Below are positions 16,636 through 26,071 of a stretch of DNA of 64,000 nucleotides, one piece after another. The stretch comes from Provencibacterium sp. GTDB taxonomy: Bacteria; Bacillota; Clostridia; Oscillospirales; Ruminococcaceae. Under the pieces are notes generated by a model. That model was not told the origin of the DNA. It worked only from the letters and a program-made list of their open reading frames with translations, and did not search any database. The position numbers and the translations under genes were made by a program. How positions within the stretch are numbered: the stretch's first letter is position 1; each line of letters begins with the position of its first letter. Location: the NCBI GenBank assembly GCA_022792175.1, contig JAAWAN010000032.1, positions 1 through 64,000 of the forward strand, in the 5' to 3' direction.

Positions 16636-18485
16636 TTTTTTTCCTCCCCTGAAACCGTATTCTCCCGATAGTACTTTGCCTGCAGCAAAAACAGCCGGGC
16701 ATAGCTGCCCTGCTGGCGCAAAAGGCTCTCGTGCGTGCCCTCCTCCTGAATCCTGCCGTTTTCAAGCAGCAGAATGCGGCTGCAAAAGCGGGTACTGGCC
16801 AGCCGGTGGGAGATAAAGAGGGAGGTTTTCCCTTCGCTCATCTGATGGTAGCTCTCATACAGCCTGCTTTCAGCAATGGGGTCGAGGGCGGCGGTCGGTT
16901 CGTCGAGCAGCAGAACGGGGGCATCCTTATACAGTGCGCGGGCTAAAAGCAGCTTCTGCGTTTCCCCGCCGGAAAAGGTGACGCCGTCCTCATAGACCGT
17001 TTTTCCAAAGCGGCTCTTTGTTCCCTGCGAAAGGCGCGCTGTTTTTTCCCAGAGCCCGGCGGCCGCAAGGCAGTCTCTCACCTTTAGCGGGTCGCTTTTC
17101 TCTGCCGGCTGCTCGGAAACAATCTCCTCTATGCTCGCCGGCAGAATGCTGAACTGCTGGTTGACTGCGGAAAACAGCCGGTAAAAGGCCGGGCGGTCAT
17201 ATTCCCGGATATCGACTCCATCATACAGCACCTGTCCCTCTGTGGGATCTATCAGCCCGCAGATGAGCTTGATGAGCGTCGTTTTGCCCGCGCCGTTCAT
17301 GCCGACAATCGCCAGATGCTCTTTGGGGGAAATTTTCAGGTGGATATTCTGCAAAGCAGCCTGCCCGCTCCCAGCATACCGGTAGCTGACCCCTCTCAGC
17401 TCAATCTCTTTGGGAAGCCGGCCGGCCGGGATATCGATCCCGCCCTTTCGGCGGTAGGTCTCGGGATATTCCAGATAGGCGCGAAACCCCTCTATCTGCA
17501 GGCTGAGCCGGAAGAGCTCTGCCAGCTGGGAAAATATATCGCCCATCCAGGCGGAAAAACCGGTCACCACCCCAAAATACAGGACGAAATCCGCCGCGGA
17601 TATCCGGCCTTCCCAGACGAGGCGGATGAGATAGAGATAAACCGCGCTCTCCTGCAGCAGGGTGAGCGCGCTGCCGCAGACGGCAGCGCCGAAGAGCCTT
17701 TTGGTCAGCCGCCTGTACCAGCCGGCGAGCCTGCGCATATTCTGCCGGTAGATATCCGAAAACCAGCCGTCCAGCCGGTAAAGCCGAATATCCTTGCCGG
17801 AGCGGATATCGCCGCTGACCCGGCCGATATATCTCAGCCGCTGCTGATAGCCGATGCGTTCCCCGCTGTTTATCTTTGCCCATTTTAAGCTTCTGCGGTT
17901 CAGAAAATAACCGCCTGCCGCCGCGGCAGCCAGAAAAACGCTCACAAAGCCCCCCAGCTGGATAAGAACCGCCCAGAAAACCGACAGTCCCAGCAGCGCA
18001 CTGCAAAGGGTGATGAGCAGCTCATAGATATTCGAGAGGGGCGAACCGTTTCCGCTGCAGCAGGAAAAAGCTTCTGTCTGCAGCCGGCGGAAGGCCTCCT
18101 GCTCCTGGTTGCAGTAATCGGTATTCAGCCCCTTCATTGCCGCCTGTTTGAGATAAAAGGAATTCATCCGGTATTTCTGCTGATAGATATACCGGGTAAA
18201 AAATTTATCCGCCCCCGAGAGGAGAGCCAGCGCGCCGGCCGGAAAAAGAACGGCCATCAAAAGCTCCGGCAGGCTCTCCTTTGCCGCCAGCGCCCCGACC
18301 ACTGCCTTTGGCAGATAAACGGCGAGCAGCGAGGGAGCCGCCCTGAGCGGTATGGCCAGCGCGCACCACCAGATAAGCGAAGGACAGCAGCGGCAGGTAT
18401 TTTTCAGACAATAGCAGATATTTTGAAGCACCGAATAGCGGCAGCGGCTCTCGCTCTGCGGCGGCTGTTTTTTCTTTTCGCGCAT
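16632..18485 (-). CDS. ABC exporter half-transporter, cassette 1 first subunit
   Basis: A 617-residue TMD-NBD protein. The start ATG at 18485 follows a G-rich site (GGGGGG) and opens a cytosolic arm rich in K/Q before the first membrane helix; the longer upstream frame lacks support. The NBD has GMNGAGKTTLIKLICGL, FSGGETQKLLLARAL and LLLDEPTAALDP. It overlaps the second subunit by 4 bases and lies 97 bases downstream of the kinase gene. It corresponds in order and size to the 45073-46884 gene of cassette 2. Confidence 0.88.
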   Translation of the reverse strand: MREKKKQPPQSESRCRYSVLQNICYCLKNTCRCCPSLIWWCALAIPLRAAPSLLAVYLPKAVVGALAAKESLPELLMAVLFPAGALALLSGADKFFTRYIYQQKYRMNSFYLKQAAMKGLNTDYCNQEQEAFRRLQTEAFSCCSGNGSPLSNIYELLITLCSALLGLSVFWAVLIQLGGFVSVFLAAAAAGGYFLNRRSLKWAKINSGERIGYQQRLRYIGRVSGDIRSGKDIRLYRLDGWFSDIYRQNMRRLAGWYRRLTKRLFGAAVCGSALTLLQESAVYLYLIRLVWEGRISAADFVLYFGVVTGFSAWMGDIFSQLAELFRLSLQIEGFRAYLEYPETYRRKGGIDIPAGRLPKEIELRGVSYRYAGSGQAALQNIHLKISPKEHLAIVGMNGAGKTTLIKLICGLIDPTEGQVLYDGVDIREYDRPAFYRLFSAVNQQFSILPASIEEIVSEQPAEKSDPLKVRDCLAAAGLWEKTARLSQGTKSRFGKTVYEDGVTFSGGETQKLLLARALYKDAPVLLLDEPTAALDPIAESRLYESYHQMSEGKTSLFISHRLASTRFCSRILLLENGRIQEEGTHESLLRQQGSYARLFLLQAKYYRENTVSGEEKK

Positions 18486-18582
18486 GCAGCGTTCCCCCCC
18501 CTTTTTCCCTATCCTAGCACAAAAACGCGCACGCATGAAAAATTCTGCACCAATTGCAGCTCTGGCTGCACGAACGGTTTTT

Positions 18583-19233
18583 TTATGGGAGCGCGGGAAC
18601 CAGAAACTCGCAGGTAAACGCTCCCTGCTCGCTGTTATGTTTATACCAGCCGCCATGCTTTTGCAGGATGGCTGCCGCACGGCGCAGCCCCAGCCCATGA
18701 AAGCCGCTCTTGTGCGAAGAAAACAGCCCGTTTTTCTTCTGCCTCTTCTCCCCGGCGGAATTGAGCATGGAAAAATAGAGCATCTTCCCCTTCATCGTCA
18801 TATAAATGCGGATGAAGCGCTGCCCTTTCGCCCCGCGGCAGGCCTCAATCGCATTCTCAAGCAGATTGCCGATGAGAATACTGAGCTCCACATCGCTAAT
18901 CGTGAGCCTGTCCGGGATGTGCGCCTGCACCGTCACGGCGATATTCTCCGCCTTCGCCTGCGCGAGCTTGGCCGAGAGAACCGCATCGAGCGAGACGTTG
19001 CCCGTTTTCAGCAGCGTATCCACCTGCATGAGCTGGCGGTCGAGCTGCTCGATATAGGCGAGCGCGCGCCCGGTTTCGCCCGCCTCAATCTGCCCCTTGA
19101 GCGCCTGCAGGTGGTGATGAAAATCATGCTTATATCCCCGCATCTCCCGGTGGATGCTGCGCACCTCGTTTAAATGCCGTTCGGCCTGGCCGGTTTGATA
19201 CTCGAGCAGCCTTTGATAGCTCTTTTTTCTCAT
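18583..19233 (-). CDS. GHKL sensor kinase without membrane domain, cassette 1
   Basis: A 216-residue AgrC/SpoOB-like kinase consisting only of a coiled-coil dimerisation helix with the phospho-accepting H36 in the GYKHDFHHHLQ motif and a GHKL ATPase (LLENAIEACRG, then HGLGLRRAAAIL). AgrC-type kinases normally have an N-terminal multi-helix sensor; none is present and there is no room for it after the regulator stop 5 bases upstream. The input must therefore come from a partner protein or a cytosolic signal. ATG 19233 is chosen for its GGGGTGG site; ATG 19251 is an alternative inside the regulator. Confidence 0.85.
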   Translation of the reverse strand: MRKKSYQRLLEYQTGQAERHLNEVRSIHREMRGYKHDFHHHLQALKGQIEAGETGRALAYIEQLDRQLMQVDTLLKTGNVSLDAVLSAKLAQAKAENIAVTVQAHIPDRLTISDVELSILIGNLLENAIEACRGAKGQRFIRIYMTMKGKMLYFSMLNSAGEKRQKKNGLFSSHKSGFHGLGLRRAAAILQKHGGWYKHNSEQGAFTCEFLVPALP

Positions 19234-19238
19234 GTGCT

Positions 19239-19943
19239 TTATCCACCCCACTCGATAAAGGCGCGGTTAACGCCGTCATATTTCCCCCGCGCCAGAGGGA
19301 TTTCGGCCCCGTTATCCAGAAAAAGCACGGTACGCGATATTTTTACCAGATGCCGCAGCGATATCAGATAGGAGCGGTGCACCCGATAAAAATCGCTGCC
19401 CAGGCGCAGGGCCAGGGAGGAGATGCTCTCCTTTACCCGAAAGCTGCCCTTTTGTGTATAAACCGTCACCTCATGCAAAAAGGCCTCTATATAGAGAATA
19501 TCCGCTTCACAGACCCGGCGCGTTTCCCCGCCGCTGGAAAAAATGAGCGAGGGCGGCCGCCGCTGCAGCCTATGCACCGCCCTGTCGAGCACCGGCAGCA
19601 GCTTCTCCCCCGAAACCGGCTTAATCAGATAGTGCAGCGCCTCCACCTCAAACCCCTCGCCGAAAAACTCAAAATAGGCGGTGATGAAGATGATTTCCAC
19701 CCGCCGGTCACCGCTGCGGACCCTTCTGGCCAGCTCGGTGCCGGACATGCCCCCCATCTCCACATCCAAAAGAAGCAGGTCATAGTCCTTCTCCTGCTCA
19801 TATTGAAAGAAAAAGGCCTCCGCCGATAAAAAGGAGCGGATTTCGCAGCGATGACCGGCCTTTTCCGCCCATTCCCCAACGAGAGCGGCGAGCTTTTCCA
19901 GCTCGGAGGAATCATCATCGCAGAGCGCCATTTTCAGCTTCAT
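19239..19943 (-). CDS. LytTR response regulator, cassette 1
   Basis: A 234-residue AgrA-type regulator: receiver residues 1-125 with D9/D10, phospho-acceptor D60 in LLLLDVEMGGMSG and K in HYLIKPV; LytTR DNA-binding domain about 135-234 (ILYIEAFLHEVTVYTQ, FYRVHRSYLISLRHLVKI). The start at 19943 follows GAGAGGAG. Its stop lies 5 bases before the kinase ATG, so the pair is co-translated. It likely controls the exporter genes behind it. Confidence 0.9.
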   Translation of the reverse strand: MKLKMALCDDDSSELEKLAALVGEWAEKAGHRCEIRSFLSAEAFFFQYEQEKDYDLLLLDVEMGGMSGTELARRVRSGDRRVEIIFITAYFEFFGEGFEVEALHYLIKPVSGEKLLPVLDRAVHRLQRRPPSLIFSSGGETRRVCEADILYIEAFLHEVTVYTQKGSFRVKESISSLALRLGSDFYRVHRSYLISLRHLVKISRTVLFLDNGAEIPLARGKYDGVNRAFIEWGG

Positions 19944-20019
19944 CCTGTTTTTTCTCCTCTCCCGGGAAAACGGCTGTCTGGCTTTTGCCTGTTCAGGCAG
20001 CTTGTCCGGTTCGTTTCGC

Positions 20020-20913
20020 TCAGCGGATGTTGAAATGCCGCAGGCTGAAGGCATCCCGAAACTGGGTGGGCGTGACTCCCTCCAGCCGCTTAAACAGCCG
20101 CATGAAATATTTCTCATCCTGAAAGCCCAATCTCGCCGCCGCCTCCCGAATGGTGCAGTCACAGGAAAGCAGCAACTCCCTCGCCTTATCAATGCGGGCT
20201 TTCTGAATAAACTGCAGCAGCGAATAGCCGGTGCGCTGCCGAACCAGACCGGAGAGATAGTTCGCGTTGTAGCCAAAGCGCTCCGCCACCTCCCCGGCCG
20301 ACATCGGCTCCCCGGCATGGATGCGTATCCACTCGATCACCTCGCTGTAGCGCGCCTTGCCGCAGGGGCGGTAGCCGGTGTAACAGCTATCCGCCGCCTG
20401 CCGGGTCAGCTCAATAAGCAGGCTGGTCAGCCCATAGTCGCAGGCGCAGCGGGTATAATAATCCCGGCGCGCGCAGTCCATCAGCTGGCGGAAAAGAACA
20501 CTCGTCCTGTCGGGATGGGGCAGCTGCAGATATTCCGGCAGTAGCACTGTCCGCTGGGCATCCGCAGCCGTTCCCTGCCGCAAAAGATAGTAGTCCTCCA
20601 GCGCCTGCGCCTCCCTCGCCGCCGTTTCCCGCGCCTGCGGCGGGCAGGTGAAATGGCACCAGTCATAGCGCACATAAGCACTCGGGCGGGTTCCGGCATG
20701 CTCCTCCCCCGCGCGCAGCAGCAATACGCTGCCCGGCCCTACCTCCCGCGCTTCCCCGCTCTGCTGCATGTGCAGCGTGCCGCTCTGCCCGAAAATCAGG
20801 CAGTGGTTATCCAGCCGGCGCCGGGCATGCAGAAAGGATTCTCCCCCTACAAACTGCCCGCAGGAGAGAAAGCGCACCGGCCGCTCGCAGAAAAAACGCA
20901 GAAATGTTTGCAT
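20020..20913 (-). CDS. AraC-family regulator, arabinoside-linked
   Basis: A 297-residue regulator: N-terminal cupin-like sensing domain (HCLIFGQSGTLHMQQSG, GSVLLLRAGEEHAG) and a C-terminal double HTH about residues 195-295 (GEVAERFGYNANYLSGLVRQ, LLLSCDCTIREAAARLGFQD, EKYFMRLFKRLEG). It is divergent from the GH127 gene, 178 bases apart, and is a good candidate for its activator with an arabinose-related effector. It runs in the same direction as cassette 1, whose regulator starts 76 bases further on, but the function suggests a separate unit. Confidence 0.88.
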   Translation of the reverse strand: MQTFLRFFCERPVRFLSCGQFVGGESFLHARRRLDNHCLIFGQSGTLHMQQSGEAREVGPGSVLLLRAGEEHAGTRPSAYVRYDWCHFTCPPQARETAAREAQALEDYYLLRQGTAADAQRTVLLPEYLQLPHPDRTSVLFRQLMDCARRDYYTRCACDYGLTSLLIELTRQAADSCYTGYRPCGKARYSEVIEWIRIHAGEPMSAGEVAERFGYNANYLSGLVRQRTGYSLLQFIQKARIDKARELLLSCDCTIREAAARLGFQDEKYFMRLFKRLEGVTPTQFRDAFSLRHFNIR

Positions 20914-21010
20914 CAGCTGCCGCCCCCTTCAACATGATTGTATCCTGCCGCCGTATACCCTGTCAAGGTGAAAATCTGAGAAACGTCCACCTAATCTGCT
21001 GCTTTTTCTA

Positions 21011-21039
21011 CCGACAAAAGCCCTTCCTCCTGCTATACT
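21011..21039 (+). promoter_or_regulatory. Promoter of GH127 gene
   Basis: TATACT at 21034-21039 with a weak -35 CCGACA at 21011-21016, 17 bases apart, about 50 bases before the start codon. The poor -35 fits activation by the adjacent AraC-type protein. Confidence 0.5.
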
Positions 21040-21091
21040 GAAGGCAACGGATGGGAGGCGCCTGCCTCCCCGCAGAAAGGAAGGAAAAAAG

Positions 21092-23026
21092 ATGGCGCAA
21101 AAAGATGCGGCTGTGCATGCCGCCATTCATGATCCCTTCTGGGGAAGCCGGATAAAGACGGTGCGCACCCAGATGATTCCCTACCAGTGGGAAGCCTTAA
21201 ACGACCGCATTCCGGATGCGGAGCCGAGCCACTGCATCAAAAATTTCAGAATAGCGGCCGGGCTCGAGAAGGGAAATTTCGAGGGCTTCGTCTTTCAGGA
21301 CAGCGACCTTGCAAAGTGGATGGAGGCCGCCAGCTACACCCTGCTTTCCCATCCCGATAAGCAGCTGGAGGAGACGCTCGAGGAGGTGGCGGCGCTCATC
21401 GCCAGCGCCCAGCAGCCGGATGGATATCTGGATACCTACTACATCATCAACGGGCTGGATAAACGCTTTACCGATCTGCGCGATCACCATGAGCTCTACT
21501 GCGCAGGACATATGATTGAGGCGGCCGTCGCCCACCATGAGGCCACTGGTAGCAAAACGCTGTTAAGGGTGGCCCGCCGTCTTGCGGACTGCATGGAAAG
21601 AAACTTCGGCCCCGAAGAAAACAGGCTGCGCGGCTACCCCGGCCACGAGGTGCTGGAAATGGCGCTTGTGCGCCTTCATGAGGCGACGGGAGAAAAGCGC
21701 TATCTGAAGCTGGCCGCCTATTTTATCAACGAGCGCGGACAGGCCCCCCTCTATTTCGCCGGCGAGGCAGAGAAAAACGGGAAGCGCTGCCACTGGGAGG
21801 ATGGGCCGCTCGGCCTGCAGTATTACCAGGCGGGAAAGCCGCTGCGCAAGCAGGAGGATGCCGAGGGCCACGCGGTGCGCGCCGTTTACTGCTACTCAGG
21901 CGCTGCGGATGTCGCGCGGCTGTATAACGATGAGAGCCTGAAAGCCTTCTGCCGCCGGATGTGGGAAAGCATCACCCGGCGCAGAATGTATATCACCGGC
22001 GGCATCGGCTCCTCCGACTATGGGGAGGCCTTCACCTATGACTACGATCTCCCCAACGACACCGTTTATGCCGAAACCTGCGCCGCCATCGGCCTCGTCT
22101 TTTTCGCAAAGCGCATGCTCGCGCTCGAAAAGCGCGGGGAATATGCCGATGTCATGGAGCGCGCGCTGTATAACGGCGTTCTCTCCGGCATGTCGCTCGA
22201 CGGGCAGTCCTTCTTCTATGTCAACCCCCTCGAGGTGGTTCCCGAGGCCTGCGAAAAGGACCAGCTGCGCCGCCATGTAAAACCAACGCGGCAGAAGTGG
22301 TTTGGCTGCGCCTGCTGCCCGCCGAACCTCGCCCGGCTGCTCGCCTCCCTCCCCCGCTATGCCTATGAGGCGGAGAAAAACTGCGTTTTTGTCCACCTCT
22401 ATCTGGGCGGGCAGCTGCAGGCCAACCTTCCCGAGGGACAGATAAGCTTCGAGCTCTCCTGCAACTATCCCTGGGAGGAGGAAATCCGGCTGCGCGTTAC
22501 CGGCTGCGAAGTGAAAAATCCGGTGACCCTCGCGCTGCGCATCCCCGGCTGGTGCCGCAGCTACCGGGCTACGGTAAACAGCGAAGCGATAAACGAGAAG
22601 CCCAAAGAGGGCTATCTCTATCTGACCCGGAGCTGGCAAACGGGCGATACGCTTTCCCTCTCGCTGGATATGCCAGTCGAATGTATACAGGCGAATCCCG
22701 TGGTCCGGGAGGATATCGGCAAGCGCGCCGTCATGCGCGGCCCGCTCGTCTACTGTCTCGAACAGGCGGATAACGGCCCCGGTCTGCACCGCCTGCGTCT
22801 CGGCAGCGACCCGCAGTTTACCGCCCGCTTTGAGGAAGAGACGCTCGGCGGCGTTACCGTTCTCTGCTGCGAGGGCAAAAAGCTGAGCGATGCCGGCTGG
22901 GAGGATGGGGAGCTCTACCGTCCCCAGGAGGCAGAAAAATATGAATCTTTCCCGCTGCGCTTTATCCCCTACTATGCCTGGGCAAACCGCGGCGTGGGCG
23001 AAATGTCCGTCTGGGTCCGGCAGTAG
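21092..23026 (+). CDS. GH127 beta-L-arabinofuranosidase
   Basis: A 644-residue (alpha/alpha)6-barrel glycosidase without signal peptide. Seen motifs: DPFWGSRI at the N-terminus, QQPDGYLDTYY, DHHELYCAGHMIEAAVAHHE, TGGIGSSDYGEAFTYDYDLP, the proposed acid/base E328 in YAETCAAIG and the cysteine cluster GCACCPPN (about 405-412), which in characterised GH127 enzymes holds zinc and supplies the nucleophilic cysteine. It removes beta-L-arabinofuranose from hydroxyproline-linked or related oligosaccharides. The start follows AAGGAAGG. Related families GH142/GH146 are less likely. Confidence 0.93.
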   Translation: MAQKDAAVHAAIHDPFWGSRIKTVRTQMIPYQWEALNDRIPDAEPSHCIKNFRIAAGLEKGNFEGFVFQDSDLAKWMEAASYTLLSHPDKQLEETLEEVAALIASAQQPDGYLDTYYIINGLDKRFTDLRDHHELYCAGHMIEAAVAHHEATGSKTLLRVARRLADCMERNFGPEENRLRGYPGHEVLEMALVRLHEATGEKRYLKLAAYFINERGQAPLYFAGEAEKNGKRCHWEDGPLGLQYYQAGKPLRKQEDAEGHAVRAVYCYSGAADVARLYNDESLKAFCRRMWESITRRRMYITGGIGSSDYGEAFTYDYDLPNDTVYAETCAAIGLVFFAKRMLALEKRGEYADVMERALYNGVLSGMSLDGQSFFYVNPLEVVPEACEKDQLRRHVKPTRQKWFGCACCPPNLARLLASLPRYAYEAEKNCVFVHLYLGGQLQANLPEGQISFELSCNYPWEEEIRLRVTGCEVKNPVTLALRIPGWCRSYRATVNSEAINEKPKEGYLYLTRSWQTGDTLSLSLDMPVECIQANPVVREDIGKRAVMRGPLVYCLEQADNGPGLHRLRLGSDPQFTARFEEETLGGVTVLCCEGKKLSDAGWEDGELYRPQEAEKYESFPLRFIPYYAWANRGVGEMSVWVRQ

Positions 23027-23059
23027 TCCGGTAACAAACACAATATCATAAACCGGCCC

Positions 23060-23110
23060 TCAGAAAGCATCCCGGGGTTTGCAAAGTGCAAACCCCGGGA
23101 TGCTTTCTGA
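23060..23110. terminator. 23-bp perfect stem-loop between convergent genes
   Basis: Arms 23060-23082 and 23088-23110 are fully complementary with a 5-base loop. It lies between the ends of the convergent GH127 and XRE genes, so termination in both directions is likely. Neither side carries a proper U-tract, which is unusual for an intrinsic terminator; mRNA 3'-end protection is an alternative role. Confidence 0.55.
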
Positions 23111-23144
23111 ATAATCCGGATATGCGGGAGAGGCACCTGCCCCT

Positions 23145-23969
23145 TCACCCACCCTGCCTCCCTCTTTTCCAGATATGAACCGCAAAACAACCTGCCGCTG
23201 AAATCGCCAGCACACCAATCACCAGAATGTCCCATTCATCGATAATCACGGCGCCAATCAGCCTTCTCAGGCTGAGATTGATGAGCACACACAGTAAAAT
23301 CATCAGCAGCAGAGCCAGCGCTGCTGCCAGCCATCGGCTTTTCAGCAGCCGGAACAGCGCGAAAACGGCCCATAGAGAACCGATTGCCAGCAGGGCCATC
23401 CGAACGCCAACCGGCAGGATGGAGACACCTTCTATTAACCTATCCAATATAGCCAAAAAGGGCAGAATCGCAAGGCTCAGCGCGAGCAGCGATGGCCAGA
23501 TTCCTCTAACGCCCAGCCAGAGCAGCGGGAAAAGAACCAGCCAGGCGAAGAAAGAGGAAGCGATTGGATAGAGCGACCAGGTGAATACCAGATTCATGGT
23601 CACATCGCAGATGCTGCACACAACAGCCCCGACCAAAAGCAGCAGCGAAAAGGAAAGGGAAACGGCTGTCTGCCAGCTCCTGCGCCGGTCATCCGCCTCC
23701 TTTTTGGCAAAGCTCAGCGCCATATCAATGCCCGCCTCTGTCTCCTGGGCCGCCGGGCTGCTGCGCTCGCCGCCCAGCAGCTCGCCGACCGAAACGCCCA
23801 GCAGACCGGCAAGCGCAGGCAGCAGCGAAATATCCGGGCAGCTGAGCCCCCGCTCCCATTTGCTGACCGCCTTATCTGTAATGCCCAGCCTTTCGGCCAG
23901 CTCTTTTTGGGTCATTCCCTTTTCTTTGCGCAGCGCGCAAATAAACCGCCCGATTTTTTCGTTCTCCAT
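23145..23969 (-). CDS. XRE regulator fused to membrane domain
   Basis: A 274-residue protein: N-terminal HTH_3 domain residues 5-62 (ALRKEKGMTQKELAERLGIT, DKAVSKWERGLSCPDISLLP), a charged linker to about residue 98, then about six hydrophobic helices to residue 268. Membrane-tethered XRE proteins of this layout are common in Clostridia and have no settled function. The start at 23969 has AGGAGG 7 bases upstream. A second protein of the same architecture is at 50138-50923. Confidence 0.85.
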   Translation of the reverse strand: MENEKIGRFICALRKEKGMTQKELAERLGITDKAVSKWERGLSCPDISLLPALAGLLGVSVGELLGGERSSPAAQETEAGIDMALSFAKKEADDRRRSWQTAVSLSFSLLLLVGAVVCSICDVTMNLVFTWSLYPIASSFFAWLVLFPLLWLGVRGIWPSLLALSLAILPFLAILDRLIEGVSILPVGVRMALLAIGSLWAVFALFRLLKSRWLAAALALLLMILLCVLINLSLRRLIGAVIIDEWDILVIGVLAISAAGCFAVHIWKRGRQGG

Positions 23970-24251
23970 CTTCCCGCCTCCTCAGTACCCTTTCCTGTTC
24001 TCCGGATACGCTCCTATCCGTGCTCAAACGGCAGGCCTGAAATGCCCTGCCGTTTCCTTTTCTCTCCTGCTTCCGGCAGAGCGGCCAAAAGCTATCCGGC
24101 AACCCGGTGCCTGGCTGCCACTGAAATAAAGTATACTCCCCTAAAGCGGGGATTTCAACCGACCAAAGGTTTCACCAGGTAGGTAAACCGGCGGTAGAGC
24201 AGCCGTTTACCGGCCCTTTTGGGCATTTTTGCTGCCGCCTTTTCCCCAACT

Positions 24252-24725
24252 TCATCCCCTCAGCTGTCTACGGTGCTGCAGATGAATACCAATATGCCCA
24301 ATGCCTAAAAGAAGGGCGGAGGACATCAGCCAGATGACCTTTCCATAGACTCCCAGGAGAAAAAAGGCCATAACCGGCAGCGCCGCGCCTGCCACCGGGA
24401 TGCCGCAAAGGCCGCTGTAAAAATCCTGCAGGGTGCGGCCGCCGCAAAAATAGCGGATCAACCAGCATTCATAGAGCAGCATGCAGAAAGCCGCAGCGAT
24501 AAGCCAGCCACTCCAGAGCGAGAGTCCGCGCGGGTCATAGTCCGAGAAGCAGAGAGCGGTGCAGGTCGTAAGCACCTGCCCCGCCTTTTCAAAGGCAGCC
24601 AAAATCCGATTCTCCCCTGCCGCGCTATAGCCTTCCGGCTTATGCGTCGTCCAAATAAGGTTCGGGATAAACAGCAGCAGCAAAAAAAGGCAGCCTGTAT
24701 AAGAAAAACCAAAGGTGCCAGACAT
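24252..24725 (-). CDS. Hypothetical membrane protein
   Basis: A 157-residue protein with four to five predicted helices (about 8-25, 72-90, 105-125, 127-148) and a hydrophilic loop carrying THKPEGYSAAGENR. I do not recognise a named domain. The start follows GAAGGAGGAAA. It is single, with hairpins on both sides (24181-24217 downstream and 24784-24818 upstream), so it is probably transcribed alone. Confidence 0.65.
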   Translation of the reverse strand: MSGTFGFSYTGCLFLLLLFIPNLIWTTHKPEGYSAAGENRILAAFEKAGQVLTTCTALCFSDYDPRGLSLWSGWLIAAAFCMLLYECWLIRYFCGGRTLQDFYSGLCGIPVAGAALPVMAFFLLGVYGKVIWLMSSALLLGIGHIGIHLQHRRQLRG

Positions 24726-24948
24726 TCTCTTTTTCCTCCTTCTCCTTTCAGATGAAACGAAAGAAAGCCTGGTATAACCGGTACCCTCAAAAAGCGCAAA
24801 CTGCGGTTTTTTGAGGGTGGGAGACCTGCTCTACCGGGCCTGCAAAACGCGTTGCTTCCCATGCAGCCGGCAAAAAGCGCCGGGCGGCTTTTGCCGCACC
24901 CTATTGGATGCAGGCTTTAAGATTCTCTTAAGGCAGCATTACTTCAAA

Positions 24949-24983
24949 AGATGGCCGGTATGGAAAACCCATACCGGCCATCT
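24949..24983 (-). terminator. rpsB-tsf operon terminator
   Basis: A 15-bp stem (AGATGGCCGGTATGG with its complement) and a short A-rich loop, followed on the minus strand by a T-run. It lies 18 bases past the tsf stop. Confidence 0.85.
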
Positions 24984-25001
24984 CTGCTTCAGCGAAAAAG
25001 C

Positions 25002-25904
25002 TTATTTAATCATCGAAGCGACTTCGTCTGCGAGATTATCCTCCCGCTTCTCGATGCCCTCGCCTTTTTCAAAGCGGACAAAAGCAGTCACGGCAATCTT
25101 GCCGCCCAGCTCCTTGGCCACCTTCTCGACATACTGAGAAACCGAAATATCGCCATCCTTAATAAACGGCTGCTCGAGGAGGCAAACCTCTTTATAGTAC
25201 TTCTGAATGCGGCCGTTGACCATCTTCTCGGCAATATTCTGCGGCTTGCCCTCGTTGACCGCCTGAGCGGTGAGAATCTCCTTCTCCTTGGCAATCGTCT
25301 CCGCAGGAACGGCATTCTTATCCAGATAGGAAGGGATTGCCGCAGCTACCTGCATGGCGACATCCTTCGCAAATTCGTTAAACCCATCCTTGCCGGCAAC
25401 GTCGGTATCGAAGCCGACCATGACGCCGATACGCCCGCCGCCATGAATATAGGTAACGAAATCGCCCTCAAAGCGCGCAAAGCGGCGCACATGCATATTC
25501 TCGCCAATCGTCAGAATCTTGTCCTTGAGCAGTTGGTCAACGGTGAACTCGCTGCCCTGCGCCTTCATACCCATCAGTTCTTCCACGTTGGCCGGGTTCT
25601 GAGCGGCAATCGTCTTCGCGCAGATATCCACAAATTCCATAAAGGAGGCATTCTTCGCAACAAAGTCGGTCTCAGCGTTAACCTCTACCACAACGCCGAC
25701 CTTCTCTCCCTCATAGGCATAAACAACGCCCTCGGCGGCAACGCGGCCGGCCTTTTTGGCGGCGGCGGCCAGCCCCTTCTCGCGCAGAAGCTCAATTGCC
25801 TTTTCCATATCCCCGCCCGCATCATTGAGGGCCTTTTTGCAGTCCATCATGCCGCAGCCGGTGCGCTCGCGCAGGGCGGCTACATCCTTTGCAGTAAATG
25901 CCAT
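25002..25904 (-). CDS. tsf: Translation elongation factor Ts
   Basis: A 300-residue guanine-nucleotide exchange factor for EF-Tu. The UBA-like N-terminus has [18 protein letters not shown] with the signature [20 protein letters not shown], followed by the core [10 protein letters not shown] motif and two dimerisation subdomains. The start at 25904 has GGAGG 7 bases before it. It follows rpsB as the usual rpsB-tsf operon; the 167-base gap holds a hairpin at about 25937-25978 (CCCGGCAGT paired with ACTGCCGGG) that may adjust the ratio of the two products. Confidence 0.97.
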   Translation of the reverse strand: MAFTAKDVAALRERTGCGMMDCKKALNDAGGDMEKAIELLREKGLAAAAKKAGRVAAEGVVYAYEGEKVGVVVEVNAETDFVAKNASFMEFVDICAKTIAAQNPANVEELMGMKAQGSEFTVDQLLKDKILTIGENMHVRRFARFEGDFVTYIHGGGRIGVMVGFDTDVAGKDGFNEFAKDVAMQVAAAIPSYLDKNAVPAETIAKEKEILTAQAVNEGKPQNIAEKMVNGRIQKYYKEVCLLEQPFIKDGDISVSQYVEKVAKELGGKIAVTAFVRFEKGEGIEKREDNLADEVASMIK

Positions 25905-26071
25905 AGTATCCTCCATTTCTTGCCGGAAAAAGAACCCGGCAGTCAGTTATCTTTTTCCCGGCCAGAAGAACTGCCGGGCCTCCTATTCATGAGCCGGCGC
26001 GCCCGGTATTCCCGAACGCGCGGCCTCCCTTTTGCATATAAAAGCTTTCCCGTTTTCGCAGCAATAAAACC

